The translations under genes were made by a program, and so were the position numbers. A stretch of 5,196 bases of DNA, from assembly GCA_046315175.1 (NCBI GenBank), contig JBKDBK010000033.1:1-5196 (forward strand), written 5' to 3'. The notes below the pieces were generated by a model. The model was given only the letters and a program-made list of their open reading frames with translations. It ran no database searches and was not told the origin of the DNA. Shown one piece after another: positions 1 to 4,212 of the stretch; the first letter of the stretch is position 1; every line of letters starts with the position of its first letter. This DNA is from UBA8828 sp046315175. GTDB lineage: Bacteria > Verrucomicrobiota > Verrucomicrobiia > Opitutales > UBA953.

Positions 1-232
1 CCTGCACCAGCAGCTTGCCGGCCGACTCCATGCCCTTCTTGACGGTCAGCCACTTCGCGCCCCACTTCTCTTTCCCGACGGCCTCGTAGGCGTCGCGCAG
101 CGCCTTCTCCGCCGGGTGACCGGGCGGGAAGATGAAGGCCGCGGAGAATGCGGGCTTACCCTCGCCGTTCACGGTCTTGGCCTCGAACAGCGCGGGGAAG
201 GCGATACGGACGTTCTTAATCATCAGTTTCAT
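1..232 (-). CDS. DUF2815 phage ssDNA-binding-type protein (3' end outside window)
   Basis: The 77 visible residues form the N-terminal part of a DUF2815-like protein, a phage family generally annotated as single-stranded DNA-binding and found beside DUF2800 nucleases in replication/recombination clusters. Seen here are the opening MKLMIKNVRIAFPALFEAK, then a GEGKPAFSAAFIFPPGHP stretch typical of the family's first beta-strands, then a KEKWGAKW segment. The start is the ATG at 232-230. An AGGAG at 245-241 lies 8 nt upstream, inside the last codons of the preceding gene. The gene overlaps that neighbour by four bases (ATGA), so translation is probably coupled. Members are usually about 170-200 residues, so over half is missing at the window edge. 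The family call rests on recalled sequence resemblance plus the DUF2800 neighbour; DNA binding is inferred from the family. Confidence 0.8.
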   Translation of the reverse strand, partial: MKLMIKNVRIAFPALFEAKTVNGEGKPAFSAAFIFPPGHPAEKALRDAYEAVGKEKWGAKWLTVKKGMESAGKLLVQ

Positions 233-402
233 GTCGTCGACTCCTGTCGACAGTGGTTCGGGGATTCCTTGCGGAGACGGGCGGTGGTCTCCTCGATTGC
301 CCTCACGCGGGCGAGCCGGTCTGCGTTGGTGACGTCGGTGTCGGCTGCGCGGATGAGGGCGACGATCGCCTCGATGGGGAGCAGGTTGTGCGGCGGCTTC
401 AT
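229..402 (-). CDS. 57-aa unknown protein in coupled operon
   Basis: This short gene is not recognised as a named family. It encodes 57 residues: an MKPPHNLLPIEAIVAL opening, a charged helical middle (DRLARVRAIEETTARLRK) and a polar tail ending QESTT. Support for it being real is positional. Its ATG overlaps the stop of the gene before it as ATGA, and its TGA overlaps the start of the DUF2815 gene in the same way. An in-frame TAG at 408-406 rules out a longer form. The start is odd because the AGGAG at 407-403 touches the ATG with no spacer, so initiation probably depends on ribosomes that have just terminated on the 68-aa gene. The predicted mainly helical, soluble product could be an accessory factor of the neighbouring nuclease and DNA-binding protein, but nothing in the sequence shows this. 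Confidence 0.65.
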   Translation of the reverse strand: MKPPHNLLPIEAIVALIRAADTDVTNADRLARVRAIEETTARLRKESPNHCRQESTT

Positions 403-605
403 CTCCTATGCCCCGATCGGTCGTGGAACAATCGGAGCTCGGCGGAGTGCCCGAGGTTGGCGGGGCGACCGTGCTCCGCCGTTCTCCGGTGGTAGGGGAG
501 CTCGCAATAGGCACGCTTCAACTTGCGAACGACCTGACGGAACGTCTCCGGCTTCGAGAGGATCCGACCGACGATCCGCAGCCGCTTCGCTGCGCGCCCG
601 TTCAT
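399..605 (-). CDS. 68-aa basic unknown protein in coupled operon
   Basis: A 68-residue very basic product with an N-terminal half rich in Arg and Lys (MNGRAAKRLRIVGRILSKPE, then TFRQVVRKLKRAYCELPYHR) and several His and Arg residues at the end (HDRSGHRR). A strong AGGAGG at 618-613 lies 7 nt before the ATG, and the ATG overlaps the DUF2800 stop codon as ATGA, so both signal and geometry favour this start. The C-terminus overlaps the next gene by four bases. The charge suggests nucleic acid or acidic-protein contact, which would fit its place between a DNA nuclease and a ssDNA-binding-type protein, but this is inference. No domain is recognised. The last third could be weakly constrained, since its end is set by the overlap. 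Confidence 0.75.
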   Translation of the reverse strand: MNGRAAKRLRIVGRILSKPETFRQVVRKLKRAYCELPYHRRTAEHGRPANLGHSAELRLFHDRSGHRR

Positions 606-1837
606 ACGAGACCCTCCTCGCCGGTGAGCTCGAATTCCTCGGCGCTCGCGGCGCCGGTGACGGCGGGCCGCTTGTCGGACTCGGGCGCGACGGAGATGCC
701 GCCCTCGGGCTGGGTGATGAGCGGCCCCAGCTTCGGCCACTGGCGCGGCCCGATGACGCCCTCCTTCGCCAACTTCTCGGCGGTCGTGGGCGAGATGAGC
801 GAGTAGTCGAACATCCGGTCGTGCGGCACGCGCATCGCGCGCAGCGCTTCCTCGGCCTGGGCGGCGTCCGACCAGCGGCGCGCGCCGCGACGGCCCTGCA
901 CCAGCTTGAACCCGCGGATCGTCTTGCCGGCCAGCATGCGGCGCTCGGTCTCGCCGCGGACGGCCTTGCACCAGGACTCGATGAGCTCGACCTTGGACAT
1001 GCAGACGGCGAGCCACTCGTCTTCAACCGGGCTCGGATCGGTGTCGGGCGTGAGCTCGGCGAATTCCTCGGGCGTCGCCGGTGCCGGCTGGCCGGTCGTG
1101 AATTCCGCGACCTCGTCCCGGTACGCGGGGCATGTCGCCTTCGCGGCGCAGAATCGACACTGCTTCTCGCCGGGGATGCGCGGCGCGCTGGGCTCGAGGG
1201 TGGCGGCCACGCCGCGGCGGAAGCGCTGAACGTGGGCGTCCATCTCCTCGCGGGTCTGGACCCACTCGTCGACATGGTCGAGGCGCGGCTGGGGGATGAC
1301 CATCCGGACGGTCTCGAATTCGCCGACCATCTCGAGCTCGTACATCGCGCCCAGGGCGTAGAGGAGCATCTGCTCGTTGCCCTTGGCCTCGACGCGCACG
1401 CCGCGCCCGTACTTGAGGTCGTGGACTTGGAGCTCGCCGGTGCTGAGCGAGTAGGCGATCGTGTCGGCCGTGCCCTTCTCGCCTGGCAGGCCGATCGCGG
1501 CGCCGTGCTCGACGCGCTGCTCGACCATGAGCTCCATGCCGACGGCCATCGCGTCGATCGTGTCGAGGTACTGCTGGACGAAGGCCGCCATCTCGTCGTC
1601 GACCTCGAAGGTTCGGCCCGACTCGACGGTGATGACGCGGCCGATGAACGCGGCGGCCGGCTTGCCCTCGGTGCGCGCTATCGCGGCGAGCTCATGCGCG
1701 GCGGTGCCCTCGTCGGCGAAGGTGCTGGACTCGTCGACGACGTCCGCGGTCGCGGCGATCGAGCCGGGGCAGGCCATCCACTGCGCGGCCTTCGACGGGC
1801 CGTAGCGCGAGTGCAGGGTGATCGGGCGCTCGCTCAC
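602..1837 (-). CDS. DUF2800 family Fe-S PD-(D/E)XK nuclease (Cas4/RecB-like)
   Basis: A 411-residue phage nuclease of the DUF2800 type, related to the RecB/Cas4/AddB exonuclease fold. Visible signatures, counted from the GTG start: WMACPGS with Cys23, then ADEGTAAHE with Glu43 and His48, then GTAD with Asp125, then HDLKYG with Asp140 and Lys142 (the metal-binding D-x-K), then the helix Q156-xxx-Y160 typical of RecB-family nucleases. Cys227, Cys230 and Cys236 follow (QCRFCAAKATCPAY); with Cys23 they can hold a 4Fe-4S cluster. The remaining 170 residues are a less distinctive tail. The GTG at 1837-1835 is preferred over the GTG at 1855 because AGGAGG at 1850-1845 lies 7 nt before it and it overlaps the upstream stop as GTGA. 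Probable role is DNA end processing in phage replication or recombination, working with the DUF2815 protein; the substrate is not shown. Confidence 0.9.
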   Translation of the reverse strand: MSERPITLHSRYGPSKAAQWMACPGSIAATADVVDESSTFADEGTAAHELAAIARTEGKPAAAFIGRVITVESGRTFEVDDEMAAFVQQYLDTIDAMAVGMELMVEQRVEHGAAIGLPGEKGTADTIAYSLSTGELQVHDLKYGRGVRVEAKGNEQMLLYALGAMYELEMVGEFETVRMVIPQPRLDHVDEWVQTREEMDAHVQRFRRGVAATLEPSAPRIPGEKQCRFCAAKATCPAYRDEVAEFTTGQPAPATPEEFAELTPDTDPSPVEDEWLAVCMSKVELIESWCKAVRGETERRMLAGKTIRGFKLVQGRRGARRWSDAAQAEEALRAMRVPHDRMFDYSLISPTTAEKLAKEGVIGPRQWPKLGPLITQPEGGISVAPESDKRPAVTGAASAEEFELTGEEGLV

Positions 1838-2298
1838 TTGAGAGCCTCCTCGCACGCGGCGACGACCTGGGCGTAACGGTCGGGCGTGACGTCCTTGAGC
1901 GACGAGGCGCCGAAGGTCGCCAGCACCGCGACGGCGGCGTCGCGCGACCTCATCCGGGCGACCTTCGTCACGACGGCGGCGGCGGCCTCGTAGGTGAGGG
2001 CGGCAGGCGCCTCGACCTTCGCGGGCTCCGCCTTCGGGGCGTGCCGGCCGTCCAGCGCGGTCGCCGCCTCGCCAGCGGTGAGGGGCTCGCCAGCGGCGGC
2101 CTTCGCTGCGGCCTGGTCAGACGCCTCGCGTTTCTCGGCGGGGGTCTTAGCCGGCTTCGCGGCCCTGTGCTCGGCCTTCGACACGGCGGTCGTTTCGTCG
2201 ATGACGACCGTCGTGTTCTGCGGCGCGTTGTGCGACAGGGCGGCCAGAACGACGTCGAGCGAAGAACGATCGTGGATGGTGAGGGTGACGGGGAACAT
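1834..2298 (-). CDS. 154-aa phage protein with Ala/Lys-rich linker and conserved C-terminal helical domain
   Basis: The product has three parts. Residues 1-40 look like a small folded strand/helix unit (MFPVTLTIHDRSSLDVVLAAL). Residues about 41-105 are a low-complexity linker rich in Ala, Lys, Glu and Pro. The last 50 residues (YEAAAAVVTKVARM, then a GRD-like RSRDAAVAVLATFG, then LKDVTPDRYAQVVAACEEAL) resemble the C-terminal module seen in many phage early proteins that sit before recombination genes. I know this module as a recurring pattern, not as a characterised function. GGAGA at 2308-2304 lies 5 nt before the ATG. The stop overlaps the DUF2800 start as GTGA, placing it in the same coupled operon. 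It could be an adaptor to the nuclease or a DNA-binding accessory; neither is shown. Some automated annotations of similar proteins carry misleading ribosome-biogenesis names. Confidence 0.8.
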   Translation of the reverse strand: MFPVTLTIHDRSSLDVVLAALSHNAPQNTTVVIDETTAVSKAEHRAAKPAKTPAEKREASDQAAAKAAAGEPLTAGEAATALDGRHAPKAEPAKVEAPAALTYEAAAAVVTKVARMRSRDAAVAVLATFGASSLKDVTPDRYAQVVAACEEALK

Positions 2299-2312
2299 GG
2301 GGGTCTCCGGGG

Positions 2313-2387
2313 TTACGGGCGATGCGCGCCGCGGTTGAACAGAAGGACCGCGGCGAGCGCGGCGAGGTAGACGAGGACGTAGGTCAT
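2313..2387 (-). CDS. 24-aa single-span membrane peptide
   Basis: This tiny open frame starts at the ATG at 2387-2385 and ends with TAA at 2315-2313. It codes for one hydrophobic helix, MTYVLVYLAALAAVLLF, followed by a short positive tail, NRGAHRP, which would favour an N-out, C-in topology in the inner membrane. No classical ribosome site is present: the bases before the ATG are CACAACC and then an operator. It lies 26 nt after the stop of the exported 153-aa protein and 14 nt before the Shine-Dalgarno/start region of the 154-aa gene. The operator-start junction is nearly a copy of the one at 2873-2904, which supports the start. It could act as a membrane modulator (exclusion, lysis timing or a small toxin), but the function is unknown. 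A non-coding leader is the alternative. Confidence 0.5.
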   Translation of the reverse strand: MTYVLVYLAALAAVLLFNRGAHRP

Positions 2388-2416
2388 GGTTGTGACAATC
2401 GGTAGGTTGTAGATCA
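2385..2416. repeat. Stop-operator-start junction repeat, copy 1 (copy 2 at 2873-2904)
   Basis: The 32 bp from the start codon of the 24-aa gene to the stop codon of the exported-protein gene align without gaps to 2873-2904, which runs from the exported-protein start to the 58-aa gene stop. By my count 25 of 32 bases are identical. Stop, operator, extra half-site and start are in the same register in both. Confidence 0.75.
2389..2410 (-). promoter_or_regulatory. Operator O1 (one mismatch) with extra half-site, upstream of 24-aa gene
   Basis: The 16-bp core at 2395-2410 reads ACAAT CGGTAG GTTGT, one base from ACAAC-N6-GTTGT. An extra half-site GTTGT at 2389-2393 is separated from the core by one base. 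The core ends 7 bp from the start codon. I see no convincing -35/-10 pair, so the site may act as a roadblock on read-through transcription or may mask the start region. Confidence 0.7.
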
Positions 2417-2875
2417 GAACGCGAAGCCGAAGCGCAGGGCGAGCACGGTCGCCGGCGACTTCTCGCCGACCGGGGGCAGGACGACGCCCTGGACGACGAG
2501 GCGGGAGACGCGGAGCTCGGCGAGCGGGCCGGCGAAGGGGACGACCGCGTAGTCGTAGCCGGTGGCGAGGCCGCCGAAGGCGCCCAGCCGGACGGGACCG
2601 AGCGCGATCGGAGTCCACGCGGCGCCGACGTAGAAGCTAGTGCGCGAGATGCTGTTCTCGTAGACGCCTGCCGTGACCGACCAGGACTCGGCGACCTGGC
2701 GCTGCACGCCGATGCCGATGTTCCGCTCGTTGTACTCGCGGTCGGTACCGTAGTGCTTCGATACCCAGCCGGTCGTGACGACGGTCTCGGCGCGGACGAG
2801 GCCGCAGGATCCGATCCCGATGAGGATGGTCCCGGCGGTAATCAGTGCGAGGGCGAGACGTTGATTGGTTCGCAT
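2414..2875 (-). CDS. 153-aa exported protein, likely small outer-membrane beta-barrel
   Basis: The first 29 residues form a signal peptide: basic start (MRTNQR), hydrophobic core (LALALITAGTILIGIG) and a likely signal-peptidase I site after VRA (A29/E30). A Cys at 24 in the context IGSC makes a lipoprotein an alternative. The mature 124 residues alternate polar and hydrophobic positions and contain Gly/aromatic turns (NIGIGVQRQV, WSVTAGVYENS, SFYVGAAW, GPVRLGAFGGLATGY). They end FGFAF, the terminal Phe expected of a barrel folded by the BAM machinery. The NS..R.S.Y.G and GP.RLG...G..TGY pattern resembles small barrel-like proteins that I recall from phage and prophage genomes, usually of unknown function. 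It has its own operator 7 bp before the ATG and no Shine-Dalgarno. In a phage, such a protein could alter the host surface, for example by superinfection exclusion; this is inference. Confidence 0.8.
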   Translation of the reverse strand: MRTNQRLALALITAGTILIGIGSCGLVRAETVVTTGWVSKHYGTDREYNERNIGIGVQRQVAESWSVTAGVYENSISRTSFYVGAAWTPIALGPVRLGAFGGLATGYDYAVVPFAGPLAELRVSRLVVQGVVLPPVGEKSPATVLALRFGFAF

Positions 2876-2876
2876 G

Positions 2877-2898
2877 GTTGTGACAACGTGGCGGTTGT
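2877..2898 (-). promoter_or_regulatory. Operator O2 with extra half-site, upstream of exported-protein gene
   Basis: The core at 2883-2898 is ACAAC GTGGCG GTTGT, a perfect match to the inverted repeat. A third half-site GTTGT lies at 2877-2881, one base away. The core ends 7 bp before the ATG at 2875 and begins 3 bp beyond the stop codon of the 58-aa gene. No good promoter hexamers are visible around it. Confidence 0.8.
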
Positions 2899-2901
2899 GA
2901 A

Positions 2902-3078
2902 TCAGGCCGAAATGGCGACGAAGTAGTCGCGCGCGGCGGGGAGCTCGAAGAACCAGGAGGAGCGGCCGAATCGGTTGACGGCACCGTACAGCGTGACCAG
3001 CTTGCCGTGGCCGCGCTCGACCTGGGATTCGACCAGGTGCGCGCCGTTGCGGGTTTCGAGAATCTTGTGCGGGGTCAT
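2902..3078 (-). CDS. 58-aa unknown early protein
   Basis: A 58-residue soluble product starting MTPHKILETRNGAHLVESQV, with a central KLVTLYGAVNRFGR segment and an aromatic C-terminal part (SSWFFELPAARDYFVAISA). The family is not recognised. The pattern of a short beta-rich start followed by an AARDYF-type helix is common among small phage early proteins. The start is well supported: AGGA at 3090-3087 lies 8 nt before the ATG, and a promoter with an embedded operator sits at 3111-3139. The upstream 59 bp are a near-perfect copy of those before the 83-aa gene, and the last codons (ISA, stop) and following bases also match that gene, so the two are equivalent cassettes. Expression is expected to be repressed by whatever binds the operators. 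Confidence 0.75.
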   Translation of the reverse strand: MTPHKILETRNGAHLVESQVERGHGKLVTLYGAVNRFGRSSWFFELPAARDYFVAISA

Positions 3079-3131
3079 GTCGTCAGTCCTGTTTGCAGGT
3101 CGGTAGGGTGAGAGTACAACCGTGCGGTTGT
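3073..3131. repeat. Duplicated promoter-operator-leader block, copy A (copy B at 3401-3459)
   Basis: These 59 bp match 3401-3459 with a single mismatch (T at 3109, A at 3437). The block covers the first two codons, the ribosome site, the leader, the -10 hexamer and the entire operator. Similarity continues through GTCAAGC, which carries the -35, after a 1-bp length difference. The coding sequences downstream are not similar at DNA level. Confidence 0.95.
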
Positions 3132-3139
3132 AGCGTCAA
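3111..3139 (-). promoter_or_regulatory. Promoter with embedded operator O3, for 58-aa gene
   Basis: On the minus strand TTGACG (3139-3134) is followed after 17 nt by TACTCT (3116-3111). The operator ACAAC CGTGCG GTTGT occupies 3116-3131, filling most of the spacer, so a bound repressor would block polymerase. The predicted start of transcription near 3104 leaves a leader of about 26 nt containing AGGA 8 nt before the ATG. Confidence 0.75.
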
Positions 3140-3151
3140 GCGGGCGGTTGT
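3136..3151 (-). promoter_or_regulatory. Degenerate second operator overlapping the -35
   Basis: TCAAG CGGGCG GTTGT keeps one perfect half-site and 3 of 5 bases of the other. Its centre is 20 bp from operator O3, about two helical turns, so a second dimer could bind on the same face. Copy B of the promoter lacks the GTTGT half here, so this site is specific to the 58-aa gene. Confidence 0.4.
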
Positions 3152-3167
3152 GACTCAGGCCGAGATG
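3144..3167. repeat. Shared 3'-end/half-operator block (matches 2891-2914)
   Basis: The 24 bp covering a GTTGT half-site, the stop codon and the last codons of the 83-aa gene match the equivalent region at the end of the 58-aa gene at 22 of 24 positions. This is a second piece of homology between the two cassettes, at the opposite end from the 59-bp block. Confidence 0.75.
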
Positions 3168-3406
3168 AGGCCGGTGAACATTCCGGCGACCGGGTAGTGG
3201 CGCTCGATGAAGTCGATGGCGCCGGCGCGCGTCGTGTCGACGAGGTCGCCGTGAGGCCATGCGCGCGGGTGCGCGCACCACAGCGCCGGCCCCCAGGCGG
3301 GGCGGCTGCGCTGGTACACGCGAGCACCGTCGGCTTCGCGCACGTACTCGATGCGGCCGTTGGTGGTGCGCTTGATCCAGCCGGCGGGGAGCTTGGTGGC
3401 GGTCAT
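3155..3406 (-). CDS. 83-aa unknown early protein
   Basis: An 83-residue product without a recognised family. The first half (LPAGWIKRTTNGRIEYVREA, then DGARVYQRSRPAW) reads as a small antiparallel sheet with conserved-looking Trp and Tyr. The second half contains PALWCAHPRAWPHGDLVDT and a helix (RAGAIDFIERHY) before the tail FTGLISA. The start codon is set by AGGA at 3418-3415, 8 nt upstream, and by the promoter/operator block at 3439-3468. The regulatory block is duplicated in front of the 58-aa gene, and both proteins begin MT..K and end ISA, so they may be distant paralogues or unrelated cargo in the same cassette frame. The role could be host takeover or regulation; the sequence does not tell. 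Confidence 0.75.
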   Translation of the reverse strand: MTATKLPAGWIKRTTNGRIEYVREADGARVYQRSRPAWGPALWCAHPRAWPHGDLVDTTRAGAIDFIERHYPVAGMFTGLISA

Positions 3407-3459
3407 GTCGTCAGTCCTGTTTGCAGGTCGGTAGGGAGAGAGTACAACCGTGCGGTTGT
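3401..3459. repeat. Duplicated promoter-operator-leader block, copy B
   Basis: Partner of 3073-3131, offset by exactly 328 bp with 58 of 59 bases identical. It supplies the operator, -10, leader, ribosome site and start codon of the 83-aa gene. Confidence 0.95.
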
Positions 3460-3468
3460 GGCTGTCAA
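3439..3468 (-). promoter_or_regulatory. Promoter with embedded operator O4, for 83-aa gene
   Basis: On the minus strand a perfect -35 TTGACA (3468-3463) is followed after 18 nt by TACTCT (3444-3439). The operator ACAAC CGTGCG GTTGT at 3444-3459 lies between them and touches the -10. This is the strongest promoter by eye in the window. Its -35 is 9 bp beyond the stop codon of the 63-aa gene. Confidence 0.8.
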
Positions 3469-3476
3469 GCAGAAAA

Positions 3477-3668
3477 TCACAGTTCCCGCTCGACGCGCTC
3501 GAGGGTCTCCTGCAATTCGACCAAGTCGACCCGCAGCATCATCCGCTCGGCGCCGGTCAGATCCGGCCGGGCGAGTTTTGCAGTTACCTCGTCGATCATC
3601 GCGCGAGTCGATCGCGCGATCTGCGCCAGGAGTTCGGCCGGGATCTTGACGCTTCGGGTTTCGGTCAT
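3477..3668 (-). CDS. 63-aa protein, possible ribbon-helix-helix regulator with coiled-coil tail
   Basis: A 63-residue charged product. The opening MTETRSVKIPAELLAQI resembles the beta-strand and first helix of ribbon-helix-helix DNA-binding proteins, where a strand such as RSVKIP contacts DNA. The rest (RAMIDEVTAKLARPDLTGAE, then MMLRVDLVELQETLERVERE) is helical with a heptad-like pattern, suggesting dimerisation. A Gly typical of the turn between ribbon-helix-helix helices is not obvious, so the assignment is tentative and a small helical phage protein is the alternative. It is the first gene beyond the repressor, with its own promoter/operator at 3693-3724. The ribosome site is weak; only purine-poor sequence precedes the ATG. 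As a small regulator it could add a second layer of control, but no target site was identified. Confidence 0.7.
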   Translation of the reverse strand: MTETRSVKIPAELLAQIARSTRAMIDEVTAKLARPDLTGAERMMLRVDLVELQETLERVEREL

Positions 3669-3692
3669 GGTGGGCTCGTTCGTTTCCGAGCC

Positions 3693-3724
3693 ACAACTTT
3701 ACGGTTGTTGCCGAACCACTGCAA
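3693..3724 (-). promoter_or_regulatory. Promoter overlapping operator O5, for 63-aa gene
   Basis: On the minus strand TTGCAG (3724-3719) is followed after 17 nt by TAAAGT (3701-3696). The operator ACAAC TTTACG GTTGT at 3693-3708 covers the -10. Predicted transcription starts near 3689, leaving about 20 nt before the ATG at 3668. Confidence 0.7.
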
Positions 3725-3727
3725 CGA

Positions 3728-3748
3728 CCGTCTGTCGGGGACAGGCGG
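3728..3748 (-). terminator. Weak hairpin after repressor gene
   Basis: CCGCCTGTC and GACAGACGG can pair around a CCC loop (nine pairs positions, one C-A mismatch), beginning 3 nt after the repressor stop. No U-run follows (TCGTTGC), so it is at best a weak or assisted terminator. It lies just before the next -35 and would insulate the 63-aa gene from repressor transcription. Confidence 0.4.
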
Positions 3749-3751
3749 CAG

Positions 3752-4108
3752 TCACGAAATCCGGTTTAGCAACCGAGCGATTTGTGCGGCGGATCGCCCG
3801 ATACGGTCAGCGGCGTCGGTCATTTCGGCCAGCAGCGCGAGCACCTCGTCACGTGGCAGGCTGACGTCGGGCTTGGTCTGGCGGGTCAGGCTGGCAAGTG
3901 ACCCCAGGTCGGCGAGCACCTGCGCCGTCTCCGATTTGCGGCCCAGCACCGCGACCAGTGGGGCAACCTTGTCGCGCGACGGAACGTCGAGGCCGCGCTC
4001 CCACTTGCTGACCGCTTGCTGGCGGATTCCGAGCAGTTTGGCGAGGCCGGCCTGGGAGAGTTTCATCCTCTCCCGGTCCGCTGCGATGGCCTTTGAAAGC
4101 CGGTTCAT
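3752..4108 (-). CDS. XRE-family (CI-like) phage repressor, no peptidase domain
   Basis: A 118-residue regulator with an N-terminal helix-turn-helix of the HTH_3/XRE class. Helix 2 starts at SQAGLAKLLG (18-27) and the recognition helix is RQQAVSKWERG (29-39), followed by the usual VPSRDKVAPLVAVLG. Residues 65-118 form a polar linker and a helical end (LPRDEVLALLAEMTDAADRI, then GRSAAQIARLLNRIS) that may oligomerise. The S24 peptidase domain of lambda-type repressors is missing, so induction by RecA-stimulated self-cleavage is not expected. It is divergent from the YdaS/Cro-like gene, and an operator ends 5 bp before its ATG, so it is probably autoregulated. There is no ribosome site; a leaderless transcript, as for lambda cI from PRM, is plausible. 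It is the leading candidate for binding the ACAAC-N6-GTTGT sites. Confidence 0.88.
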   Translation of the reverse strand: MNRLSKAIAADRERMKLSQAGLAKLLGIRQQAVSKWERGLDVPSRDKVAPLVAVLGRKSETAQVLADLGSLASLTRQTKPDVSLPRDEVLALLAEMTDAADRIGRSAAQIARLLNRIS

Positions 4109-4110
4109 TT

Positions 4111-4129
4111 ATTACAACCCTTCCGTTGT
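4111..4129 (-). promoter_or_regulatory. Operator O6 and putative -10 of the repressor gene
   Basis: ACAAC CCTTCC GTTGT at 4114-4129 is a perfect inverted repeat 5 bp before the repressor ATG. On the minus strand TGTAAT (4116-4111) could serve as a -10 that overlaps it, which would place the transcription start at or very near the ATG. No convincing -35 is visible, so the promoter may need activation. Confidence 0.75.
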
Positions 4130-4175
4130 ATCTCGGAACGTTACGACTCGGCCCGCCGCCCGTCAATCCTCGGAT

Positions 4176-4205
4176 TTGCGTAATGGGCATCCGTTCGGAT
4201 AGGAT
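4176..4205 (+). promoter_or_regulatory. Candidate rightward early promoter
   Basis: TTGCGT (4176-4181) and TAGGAT (4200-4205) are separated by 18 nt. Transcription would begin near 4212, putting the operator at 4218-4233 in the transcribed leader just downstream of the start. Hexamer matches are moderate, so this is tentative. Confidence 0.4.
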
Positions 4206-4212
4206 CCCGGCG

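Noticed and set aside
1838..1855. Alternative GTG start at 1855 for the DUF2800 gene
   Set aside because: It would translate the AGGAGG ribosome site, while the GTG at 1837 has ideal spacing from it and a 4-nt overlap with the previous stop.
116..1876. A 586-codon open frame on the plus strand, the longest in the window
   Set aside because: It is antisense to the DUF2800 gene and its neighbours. The translation is low-complexity Arg/Ala/Gly/Leu/Asp-rich, typical of shadows in high-GC coding DNA, whereas the opposite strand has a recognisable domain with catalytic and Cys motifs.
3073..3459. CRISPR-like array or transposon ends suggested by the repeated blocks
   Set aside because: There are only two long copies 328 bp apart with a gene between them, no regular spacers, no transposase, and the repeats coincide with promoter, operator and start codon.
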